From Amycolatopsis sp. WQ 127309 (lineage in GTDB: Bacteria > Actinomycetota > Actinomycetes > Mycobacteriales > Pseudonocardiaceae): a DNA stretch of 64,000 nt. Both the position numbers and the translations under genes were made by a program. Of the stretch, positions 25,675 to 32,411 are shown one piece after another; positions within the stretch are counted from its first letter, which is position 1, and every line of letters starts with the position of its first letter. The stretch lies in assembly GCF_023023025.1 (NCBI RefSeq), contig NZ_CP095481.1, positions 2,790,001 to 2,854,000 on the forward strand. The letters run 5' to 3'. The notes below the pieces were generated by a model that was not told the origin of the DNA, ran no database searches, and saw only the letters and a list, made by a program, of their open reading frames with translations.

Positions 25675-26280
25675 ATGGCCTACATCACCCTGCCCACATT
25701 CGTGGGCTACAGCGCCAGTTCCGGTCCGTCGCGGTCGTCGTTCGTGCGGCGCCAGCGGCGGTTGTACGAGGACCCGGCGCGAGCCGCGTTCAACTACTAC
25801 CGGCGGGCGGCCAACGCCGTGCGGTCGGGACGCGCGGCGAACCAGGACGAAGTGGCGCTCCGGGCGCTCGTCAACGCGGCGGACGAACGGACGAAGCCGC
25901 ACTACAGCGCCATCGCAGAGGGCTGGCTGCGCTACCTCGGCCGCAAGTCGCCCCGGCTCATCGAGGTCGGCCGCGGCCGCTGCCGGCTGGGTGACCTGGA
26001 GATCGGTGTCAGCCCGCAGATCGGGCTCCGCAAGAGCGACGGCCGGCGCTACGCGACCTGGCTGTACTTCAAGGAGGAAACGCTGACCAAGTCGTCGGCC
26101 CAGCTCGCGTTGTGGGTGCTGGAGCAGGCGATGCCGGACATCCTGCCGGGCGGCGAGGCGCTGGTCATCGACGTCCGCCGGGCGAAGGAGTTCCAGCTGA
26201 CCCCGCGCGACCGCGAACGGCTGCGGCCCTGGGCCCGCAGCGAGGCCTCGGCGTTCCTGACCCTCTGGGACGTCGCCTGA
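25675..26280 (+). CDS. Protein of unknown function behind an SOS-like box
   Basis: A 201-residue basic, apparently cytoplasmic protein with no signal or membrane segment. Visible stretches include YYRRAANAVRSGRAANQ, AIAEGWLRYLGRK and DGRRYATWLYFKEE. No domain is recognised. ATG 25675 lies 11 nt after GGAGG; an in-frame ATG at 25657 would add six residues. The upstream DNA is unusually AT-rich for this region and carries a LexA-like site. It is the only gene in its transcription unit. Confidence 0.6.
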   Translation: MAYITLPTFVGYSASSGPSRSSFVRRQRRLYEDPARAAFNYYRRAANAVRSGRAANQDEVALRALVNAADERTKPHYSAIAEGWLRYLGRKSPRLIEVGRGRCRLGDLEIGVSPQIGLRKSDGRRYATWLYFKEETLTKSSAQLALWVLEQAMPDILPGGEALVIDVRRAKEFQLTPRDRERLRPWARSEASAFLTLWDVA

Positions 26281-26412
26281 GAGCGGGGGAGGCGCTGGTT
26301 TCGCTCAGTGCCTCCCTCGCACGCGTCTTTCGGGGGTTCCGGGTGGCGGAGCCCCCGGCCGGGGCGAAGCCTCGGATATGACAGCATCGCCCCGAGCTCA
26401 GGGGGGCGACGA

Positions 26413-27906
26413 ATGAGACTTGTCGCGGGCAGGTACGCGATTTCGGCCGAACTGGGCCGGGGCGGAATGGGCGTCGTCTGGCGCGGCGAGGACCAGTTCC
26501 TCGGGCGGCCGGTGGCGCTGAAGGAGCTGGCCACGCCGCCGGGCGCGTCGCCGGTGCACCTCGAGCGCGTCCTGCGCGAGGCCCGCACGGCCGCGCGGCT
26601 CACCCATTCCGGCGTCGTCACGGTGTACGACGTCGTCAGCGAAGACGGCGCCACGTTCATCGTGATGGAGCTGGTGATCGCGCCGACGCTGGCCGACGTC
26701 GTCGGCCGCGAGGGGCCGCTGGCGAACGAGCGCGTCGCCGCGCTCGGCCTGCAGGTGCTGAGCGCGCTGGAAAGCGCGCACGCGGCCGGGATCGTGCACC
26801 GGGACGTCAAGCCCAGCAACATCATGGTGCTGCCCGGCGACCGCGTGAAGCTCGCCGACTTCGGCATCGCGCGGGCGATGGACGACCCGGGCCTGACCCA
26901 GACCGGCGGCATCATGGGCTCGCCCGGTTACATGCCGCCCGAGCTGTTCGCCGGCGCCGGCCCGTCACCGGCGTCCGACCTCTGGTCGCTCGGCGCGACG
27001 CTGTTCCACGCCGCCGAAGGCCGGGCGCCGTTCCAGCGCACGACAACGGCCGCGACGCTGCACGCGATCATGTACGACCGGCCGGTGCTCGAACGCTGCC
27101 GCGGCCCGCTCGCCGACGCCGTCCTCGGGCTGCTCACCCAGTCCACTTCGGACCGGTTGACCGCGGCCGGAACGCGGCGCCTGCTGGAATCCGCGCGCAC
27201 CGGCACGCAGACCCGGGTCGTTGCGCAGACCCGGGTCGTGGAGCCGGCCGACCTGCCGACGACCACCTTCCAGGCGGTGCCGGCCACCGCGGACCGGAAG
27301 CGGCGGCTGCCGCTGGTGCTGACCGGGGTGGCGGTCGCGGTGATCGCCGCGCTCGGCGCGATCTTCCTCTTCAAGCCGGACAGCTCGACGCCGGTGGTCG
27401 CGGGCGCGCCGGGCCCCACGCCGACGTTGTCCGCGCCGCCGACGACCACAAAACACAGCAGCAGCAAGAAACCCACGCCGTCCGCGAGTTCCACCACGCC
27501 GTCGTCGACCGCGGGGAAGCCGGAGCCGGTCAAGGTGCCGCTGGTCCGCTTCCACCACCCGGAAGGCGGCCACTTCAGCGGGACGAAGAAGGTCGGTGCG
27601 CCGGCCGGCTTCACCAAGGAAGGCCTCTTCGGGGAGCTGGTCGCGTCGGCCGAGCCCGGCACGCGGAAGCTGTTCGCCTGCAAGGTGAAGGACAAGAAGG
27701 ACTGGTTCACCTCGCCGGACCAGAGCGGCAAGTGCGAGGGCCAGCAGGCGCTCGGCCTGCTCGGCTACGTCTACGCCGACCCGCCGACGTGGTCCGGTTC
27801 GCGGGCGCTCTACCGCTGCAACGCGGGCGCGAGCCACTTCGACTCGCTGGACGCCGGCTGCGAAGGCAAGAAGAAGGAATTCCTGCTGGGCTACGTCGTC
27901 GTCTGA
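26413..27906 (+). CDS. PknB-type serine/threonine protein kinase with extracytoplasmic DUF5648-like domain
   Basis: A 497-residue kinase. The glycine loop GRGGMGVVW is at residues 15-23, the ATP Lys37 in VALKEL, the catalytic loop HRDVKPSN at 129-136, DFG near 150 and a PPE in place of APE. A juxtamembrane segment carries a TQTRVVAQTRVVEP duplication. One membrane helix at about 299-320 and a Ser/Thr/Pro linker lead to an outer domain (about 375-497) with four Cys, FHHPEGGHFSG and LGYVYADPPTW. That domain recalls DUF5648-type lectin-like repeats rather than PASTA. It may sense a wall or sugar ligand; that is inferred. Confidence 0.88.
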   Translation: MRLVAGRYAISAELGRGGMGVVWRGEDQFLGRPVALKELATPPGASPVHLERVLREARTAARLTHSGVVTVYDVVSEDGATFIVMELVIAPTLADVVGREGPLANERVAALGLQVLSALESAHAAGIVHRDVKPSNIMVLPGDRVKLADFGIARAMDDPGLTQTGGIMGSPGYMPPELFAGAGPSPASDLWSLGATLFHAAEGRAPFQRTTTAATLHAIMYDRPVLERCRGPLADAVLGLLTQSTSDRLTAAGTRRLLESARTGTQTRVVAQTRVVEPADLPTTTFQAVPATADRKRRLPLVLTGVAVAVIAALGAIFLFKPDSSTPVVAGAPGPTPTLSAPPTTTKHSSSKKPTPSASSTTPSSTAGKPEPVKVPLVRFHHPEGGHFSGTKKVGAPAGFTKEGLFGELVASAEPGTRKLFACKVKDKKDWFTSPDQSGKCEGQQALGLLGYVYADPPTWSGSRALYRCNAGASHFDSLDAGCEGKKKEFLLGYVVV

Positions 27907-28099
27907 GCCGGCTCGCCACCACTCGCCGTCGCCGACGCAGGCCCCATGCACAGGGACGACCCGTATGGTGACAACCTGACAGAACCCACCCGGTCGAGTG
28001 ACACAGTTCGCGAGGAGCGGACGAGGACTGGACAAACCGGAGGCCGAACACGAAGCTTTCGCGTGTTCTTTCGTGCCTGGCCAAGTCAGAGGTCGAAAA

Positions 28100-28639
28100 G
28101 TGAATGCAGCCTGGGAAGCCGTCTCCCGCGTCGCCGACGAGCCCGCCTGGTACTGGGTGTACGACAAGCTGGCGTTCTTGCCGAGCACCTACGCCCACGC
28201 CTGGCCCGGGTTCCGCGAGCCGGCGCCGTCGCGCACGTGGGACCTGTCGCCCGGCGACCTGGACCGCGGGTCGGCGGAGTTCCGCCTCGGCCCGTACGCG
28301 GTCGACGAGCACCAGGTCGCGAGCATCGCGCTGGCCGCGTTCCGCGAGGTCTGCGGCCCGGAAGACTGGCTGTGGGCGCTGCACTGGCAGCACCAGTCCT
28401 ACCGCGTCCGCCCGCACCGGATGACCCCGGGCGCGCGCTGGCCGGTGCCGGTGTTCCCGCGTGCGGACTACCACCTGTTCCTGGCCCCGGACTTCTCCTA
28501 CGGCACCCTCGGCCACCCGTGGGAGCGCACGCTCTGCGTGTTCGGCGAGCCCCTGGTCTCGGCGTTCGAGCGCCTCGGCGAAGGCGCGCTGGGCAACGTC
28601 CTGCGCCGCGACGGGAAGCCGTCCGCGCTGGCCCGCTGA
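28100..28639 (+). CDS. DUF2716-family protein
   Basis: A 179-residue soluble protein. It carries the conserved ALHWQHQSYRVRPH, a WPVPVFPRADYHLFLAPDF segment and GHPWERTLCVFG, which define DUF2716. Function is unknown; such small acidic/aromatic-rich families are often found among immunity-type genes. GTG 28100 is chosen because GAGG lies 7 nt ahead and it gives the usual family length; the frame stays open back to GTG 27998. It lies 43 nt upstream of an Imm7-like gene. Confidence 0.75.
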   Translation: MNAAWEAVSRVADEPAWYWVYDKLAFLPSTYAHAWPGFREPAPSRTWDLSPGDLDRGSAEFRLGPYAVDEHQVASIALAAFREVCGPEDWLWALHWQHQSYRVRPHRMTPGARWPVPVFPRADYHLFLAPDFSYGTLGHPWERTLCVFGEPLVSAFERLGEGALGNVLRRDGKPSALAR

Positions 28640-28682
28640 GCCCGGCATCTGCGCTGGTTGATCTCTTGCTACCGTTGTGCAG

Positions 28683-29084
28683 GTGTTCGAATACCACGGC
28701 TGGGTGACCATCCAGGCGACCGCGAGCGGCGATGACGACGCGGCGCTCCTGGAGCGCCTGGTCGACCGCGTGCACCGCGCCATCCGCGACGCGGGCGACT
28801 TCGACCTGGTCGACCTCCGCTGGAGCGCGGGCATGCCGATGCTCCACTTCGGCGGCTTCGACAAACACGGCGGCGAGCTGGCCCCGGACCTCCTGGAGAT
28901 GTTCACCAGGGTCGGCGAGCTGGCCGCGGGCTCGTACGGCCTCCTCCACGTCTGGGACGACCAGGACACCGAGCACGACAACGACTTCCGCGTCTACCGC
29001 ATGGCCCGAGGCCAGGTGACGGAGCGCGAAGACCCACACCTGACCCCGGTGGCCCCGACAGTCCTGGACGTCTACGAGCTGTAG
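28683..29084 (+). CDS. Imm7-like immunity protein
   Basis: A 133-residue protein. The opening FEYHGWVTIQ, the central AAGSYGLLHVWDDQDTEHDN and the RMARGQV-x-D-P ending match the Imm7 family, predicted antidotes to nuclease toxins of polymorphic toxin systems. No toxin gene is visible beside it, so it may be an orphan or act with the DUF2716 protein. An extended -10 TGCTACCGT (28667-28675) sits 7 nt ahead of GTG 28683, suggesting a leaderless start; GTG 28677 is the alternative. Confidence 0.75.
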   Translation: MFEYHGWVTIQATASGDDDAALLERLVDRVHRAIRDAGDFDLVDLRWSAGMPMLHFGGFDKHGGELAPDLLEMFTRVGELAAGSYGLLHVWDDQDTEHDNDFRVYRMARGQVTEREDPHLTPVAPTVLDVYEL

Positions 29085-29132
29085 CCGCAGTCCTCGCCCA
29101 GCGCCGCCGCCGGATCCGCTTGCACGGCGCCG

Positions 29133-29162
29133 CTGTCCACAGGCCCGCTCGAATGTGGACAA
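29133..29162. repeat. Inverted pair of DnaA-box-like sequences
   Basis: CTGTCCACA (29133-29141) and TGTGGACAA (29154-29162, a perfect TTGTCCACA on the other strand) form an 8-bp inverted repeat with a 12-nt spacer. They lie in the 260-nt non-coding gap before the YiaAB gene. This may be a DnaA-binding pair or a simple operator. It is not an origin by context, since no dnaA, dnaN or gyr genes are near. Confidence 0.4.
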
Positions 29163-29344
29163 GCCCGCCGGATCCCGTCTCGTCCCCCGGCTTTGTCGGC
29201 GGCCCCCGATACGCTGGAAGCGGGGCCGCCCCCCAGGGAGGGTGGGGGCTGCTTACGCGCGCGGGGGTTGTGTAGCCGCATCGCAATGCGGGCTGAGTAG
29301 TACTGCTCAAGACACCCGTGGCCCCGTGGCGAGACCGTGGTCGC

Positions 29345-29641
29345 ATGACCAAGTCCGGTTCGTCCGCAGCGTCACCCACCACCACCGCGTTCTACGCGCA
29401 GGCCGCCCTCTCCTTCGGGCTCGCCCTGGCCGCCGTCACCGGCGGGATCGTGTACCTGCCCGTCAACGGCTGGGTTCGCGGGTTCCTCGCCCTCGGCATG
29501 CTCTACCTGGTCACCTCGGCCTTCACCCTCGCCAAGTGCGTGCGGGACAGACAGGACGAGACCTCGGTCGTCTCCCGCGTCGATCAGGCGCGGCTCGACA
29601 AGCTGCTCGCCGAGCACGATCCCTACAAGACCACCGTCTAA
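29345..29641 (+). CDS. YiaA/YiaB-family inner-membrane protein
   Basis: A 98-residue protein with two membrane helices (about residues 14-34 and 40-60). The sequence FYAQAALSFGLALAAVTGGI and GFLALGMLYLVTSAFTLAKC is the YiaAB two-helix domain. A short polar tail with RVDQARLDKLLAEHDPYK follows. Function of the family is unknown. No ribosome-binding site is evident at ATG 29345. A bidirectional terminator follows. Confidence 0.8.
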   Translation: MTKSGSSAASPTTTAFYAQAALSFGLALAAVTGGIVYLPVNGWVRGFLALGMLYLVTSAFTLAKCVRDRQDETSVVSRVDQARLDKLLAEHDPYKTTV

Positions 29642-29648
29642 ACGGGGA

Positions 29649-29678
29649 ACGGCCACCCTCGCGAAAGAGGGTGGCCGT
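29649..29678. terminator. Shared terminator between the YiaAB and phospholipase genes
   Basis: A perfect 12-bp stem (29649-29660 with 29667-29678) with loop GCGAAA lies between the two convergent stops. Confidence 0.85.
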
Positions 29679-29687
29679 CCGCAAAAC

Positions 29688-31154
29688 TCAGTGGCGCGGT
29701 ACCCGCGGCCGGCCGCCCGGCTCCTGCTTCGGCGGCTTCTGGCCGGTGCCCGGGAACGTCGGCGCCGGCAGGTTCGCCGCCTCGTAGCGCGACAGCGTCA
29801 GCGGGCCCGACGTGTCCGGCAGCACCGGCGGCTGGGCCTTGTGGTCGTTGAAGCGGAACGCCGAAGTCATGTCGCCGAAGGTGCGACGGCGCCACTGCGA
29901 GATGTTCGGCTCCGCCACGCCCGTCACCTTCTCCAGGAACTGCAGCGTCGACGTGTGGTCGAAGTTCTCGCTGCACACCCAGCCGCCCGCGGTCCAGGGC
30001 GAGATGACGATCGCCGGGACGCGGTAGCCCGCGCCGACCGGGAGGCCGTTGCCCGGGGTGCCGCCGGGCGAGGTCTTGGTGACGAACTCGCCCGGCGTGC
30101 CCGCGGGCGGCGTCGGCGGGACGACGTGGTCGAACAGGCCGTCGTTCTCGTCGTAGTTGAGGATGAAGACCGTCTTGGCCCAGACTTCCGGGTTCGCCGC
30201 GATCGCGTCGATCTTCGACGCGACGAACGCCGCGCCCTCGGCCGGCGTGTACTGCGGGTGCTCCGACGCCGTCGAGGTGCAGATGATCCAGGAGACCGTC
30301 GGCAGCTTGTCGTTGCGCGCGTCGTACTCGAACTGGCCTTCGGGGCGGTGCGTGAGGCCGTTGACCGCCAGCGGCGAGCCGGCGGGCGCGTTCTTGAAGT
30401 TCGCGAAGTTCTCCAGCATGTTGCAGCCGTAGGTGTCGGTCTGCTCGTACACCTTCCAGCTGACGCCGGCCGCCTGCAGCCGCTCCGCGTACGTCGTCCA
30501 GGTGTAGCCGCCGGCCGGCGCCTTGTTGTCGAGGATCGGGCCGCCGTACTCGCCGTCCGGGTCGATCGTGCCGGTCATCCACATCATCCGGTTCGGCCAG
30601 GTCGGGCCGAACACCGAGCAGTGGTAGCTGTCGCAGATGGTGAACGCCTCGGCGAGCGCGAACTGGAACGGCAGGTCCGCGCGGGTGTGGTAGCCCATCA
30701 CGTACGGGCCGTTCTTGCCGTCGGCCTTGCGGTGCGCCGGCAGCCAGCCGTCCATCTTGCCGCCGTTCCAGGCGTCGTGCTGGACCTGCCAGGCGTGCGA
30801 CGTCGACGGGATCTTCTGCGCGTTGGTCGCGTGCGTGTCGAGGTGGAACGGCAGCGCGTAACCCGCCGGGTTCTCGGCGTCCGGCTGGTAGAACACCGGC
30901 TTGCCGTTCGGCAGCCGCGCGGCGTGCGGGTCGCCGAACCCGCGGACACCCGACAGCGTGCCGAAGTAGTGGTCGAACGAGCGGTTCTCCTGCATCAGCA
31001 GCACGACGTGCTCGATGTCGCGCAGCGAGCCGTGCTTCGGGGCGCCCTGGGCGAGCGCGCGCTGGACGTTCGGGGGCATCAGGGTGGCCGCGGCCGCGGT
31101 GGCGGCGACCCCGGCAGCAGATCCGAGAAGACGACGACGAGTCAGTTCGGTCAT
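29688..31154 (-). CDS. Tat-exported phospholipase C / phosphoesterase-family protein
   Basis: A 488-residue protein. The N-terminus TRRRLLGSAAGVAATAA is a twin-arginine signal. The mature enzyme begins with DIEHVVLLMQENRSFDHYFG, the metal-binding signature of the bacterial phospholipase C/AcpA phosphoesterase family (Glu and Asn bind metal and nucleophile region). FILNYDENDGLFDHV is the second metal motif, and FDHTSTLQFLEKV a third. The family cleaves phosphatidylcholine, sphingomyelin or other phosphate esters. It is monocistronic between two terminators or regulatory gaps, with GAAGG ahead of its ATG. Confidence 0.88.
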   Translation of the reverse strand: MTELTRRRLLGSAAGVAATAAAATLMPPNVQRALAQGAPKHGSLRDIEHVVLLMQENRSFDHYFGTLSGVRGFGDPHAARLPNGKPVFYQPDAENPAGYALPFHLDTHATNAQKIPSTSHAWQVQHDAWNGGKMDGWLPAHRKADGKNGPYVMGYHTRADLPFQFALAEAFTICDSYHCSVFGPTWPNRMMWMTGTIDPDGEYGGPILDNKAPAGGYTWTTYAERLQAAGVSWKVYEQTDTYGCNMLENFANFKNAPAGSPLAVNGLTHRPEGQFEYDARNDKLPTVSWIICTSTASEHPQYTPAEGAAFVASKIDAIAANPEVWAKTVFILNYDENDGLFDHVVPPTPPAGTPGEFVTKTSPGGTPGNGLPVGAGYRVPAIVISPWTAGGWVCSENFDHTSTLQFLEKVTGVAEPNISQWRRRTFGDMTSAFRFNDHKAQPPVLPDTSGPLTLSRYEAANLPAPTFPGTGQKPPKQEPGGRPRVPRH

Positions 31155-31255
31155 GGCTGACACCTTCGTTTCCCGGTTGTCACCCGAAAAGGTGGCAACC
31201 GGGAACGCGAGCGGAACACGAAGTGAAAACCGCTGCCGAACCGGTACGAACCAGG

Positions 31256-31840
31256 TCAGAAAGTAACGTCCGAGCACTGGTAGAACGCGTTGGCCGTGTC
31301 GGCGATGTCCCAGACGGCGAGGATCATGTGCCGCCCGCTCTTGCCGGACGGCAGCTTGCCGCTGTGCGACACCGAGCTGCCGGGCCGCTGCCCGTTGAAG
31401 GGCACGGTCAGGAACGGCGTGGTGTCCAGCTGCGCCCGGGTGAGCGGCGCCGAGGGGTTCCAGCCGTTCTTGGTGACGAAGTACCGGAACGACGTCGTCG
31501 CGTGGGACGCGGTCAGCGTCCACTTGAACGTGTAGGTCGCCCCGCTGGTGAGCTTCGTGGCCGGCCAGGTGCCACCGCGCTGGTCGTCGAGTTCGGCGAA
31601 GCGCGAGACGCCGGCGGAGCAGAGCTTCCCGTCGGCGGGGCCGCCGCTGGGGAAGTTCTTCGGGCCTTCGGTGCTCTGCGGTTCGTACTGGATGGCGCCG
31701 CAGTTCGTGACGGCGCCGGTGCTGCACTTGTACGCCCGGCTGGGCGGGGTGGTGGTGTAGCCGTGGCCCCAGGCGACACCGGTGAACAGGAGCGGAAGGG
31801 CGAGAGCGGCTGCGACGGCGAGGACGAGCTTCTTGACCAT
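31256..31840 (-). CDS. Chitin- or cellulose-active lytic polysaccharide monooxygenase (AA10)
   Basis: A 194-residue secreted copper enzyme. A signal peptide (residues 1-25) is cleaved to expose His26 in GHGYTTTPPSR; this N-terminal His and His in ASHATTSFRYFV form the copper histidine brace. Other family marks are an even number of Cys (four in the mature chain) and ILAVWDIADTANAFYQCSDV at the end. LPMOs oxidatively cut chitin or cellulose outside the cell. There is no carbohydrate-binding module. Two DasR-like sites upstream predict induction by N-acetylglucosamine, so chitin is the likely substrate. Confidence 0.92.
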   Translation of the reverse strand: MVKKLVLAVAAALALPLLFTGVAWGHGYTTTPPSRAYKCSTGAVTNCGAIQYEPQSTEGPKNFPSGGPADGKLCSAGVSRFAELDDQRGGTWPATKLTSGATYTFKWTLTASHATTSFRYFVTKNGWNPSAPLTRAQLDTTPFLTVPFNGQRPGSSVSHSGKLPSGKSGRHMILAVWDIADTANAFYQCSDVTF

Positions 31841-31888
31841 GTGACTCCTCTCACAACAGGTACCCCAGAAGTGTGAAGAATTCACGGC

Positions 31889-31904
31889 AATGGTTCAGAC
31901 CACT
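31889..31904 (-). promoter_or_regulatory. DasR-responsive element (dre)-like site 1
   Basis: AATGGTTCAGACCACT matches 13 of 16 positions of the dre consensus ACTGGTCTAGACCACT. It is 49-64 nt upstream of the LPMO start codon, a position suited to repression by a GntR/DasR protein released by GlcN6P. Confidence 0.6.
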
Positions 31905-31939
31905 GTCCGGCCGAACTTCGCAGGCGGGGTACTGGTGCC

Positions 31940-31955
31940 ATTGGTCCAGACAATG
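31940..31955 (-). promoter_or_regulatory. dre-like site 2
   Basis: ATTGGTCCAGACAATG has 11 of 16 dre positions and retains the TGGTC-x-AGAC core. It is 51 bp (about five helical turns) from site 1. It sits inside the inverted repeat CCATTG/CAATGG (31938-31956). Confidence 0.5.
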
Positions 31956-32140
31956 GACCGAAAGACGCAAGGAGTAGCACCCACCGGAACACCGGAGGGC
32001 AGCGACAGGGGAGCCCGAGAGAGCGCGGTAGCCCCGTAAGTCCAAGGAAGGCACCGTGGGGGTCCGGGGGCTCGGCCCCCGGGTGAAACGGCGAGAGGGC
32101 TGTATCGGCGCTTTCTGCCGATACAGCCCTCTCGCACTCG
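31956..32140. other. Non-coding stretch between LPMO promoter and tRNA-Gly
   Basis: Apart from the two dre-like sites, the 300-nt gap from 31841 to 32140 holds a GC-rich hairpin (CCGGGGGC-TCG-GCCCCCGG, 32064-32082) and the tRNA terminator at 32091-32135. No believable coding frame was found. Confidence 0.5.
32091..32135 (-). terminator. Long hairpin downstream of tRNA-Gly
   Basis: A perfect 19-bp stem (32091-32109 with 32117-32135) with a 7-nt loop lies 5 nt beyond the tRNA 3' end, consistent with a strong terminator for the tRNA transcript. Confidence 0.85.
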
Positions 32141-32213
32141 AGCGGATGACGGGATTCGAACCCGCGACCCTCACCTTGGCAAGGTGATGCGCTACCAGCT
32201 GCGCTACATCCGC
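32141..32213 (-). tRNA. tRNA-Gly, anticodon GCC
   Basis: The minus strand folds as a 73-nt tRNA. The acceptor arm is GCGGAUG with CAUCCGC, the D-arm contains GCGCAGCUGGUAGCGC, the anticodon loop UUGCCAA carries GCC, the T-loop is UUCGAAU, and the discriminator base is U. CCA is not encoded. Confidence 0.95.
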
Positions 32214-32362
32214 GTACAGCATCCTTGCGGCTGCTGTGAGATGAACTCTATACCCTGCCTGAATTGCTCCGATGAGCGGGTCCCCCGGTGCCCTGACCCG
32301 GTGCTTCGGTGTCACAGCTGGCGTACAAGGGGTGACGACGGCTGATTCCCTCCGTATGGTGT

Positions 32363-32382
32363 CCCCATTCGACCGAATGGGG
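32363..32382. promoter_or_regulatory. Inverted repeat upstream of the sigma/anti-sigma fusion gene
   Basis: CCCCATTCG-AC-CGAATGGGG is a 9-bp perfect inverted repeat ending 29 nt before the ATG. It could be an operator or an mRNA hairpin close to the ribosome-binding site GGAGGAGG. Confidence 0.45.
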
Positions 32383-32411
32383 AGACCTTCGGGGAGGAGG
32401 TGCCGGGCCGG

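Noticed and set aside
29133..29162. Replication origin from DnaA-box-like pair
   Set aside because: Only two boxes, no AT-rich unwinding region, and no origin genes nearby.
31895..32137. 80-residue minus-strand frame between LPMO and tRNA
   Set aside because: It spans the dre-like sites and the tRNA terminator and has no ribosome-binding site or protein-like pattern.
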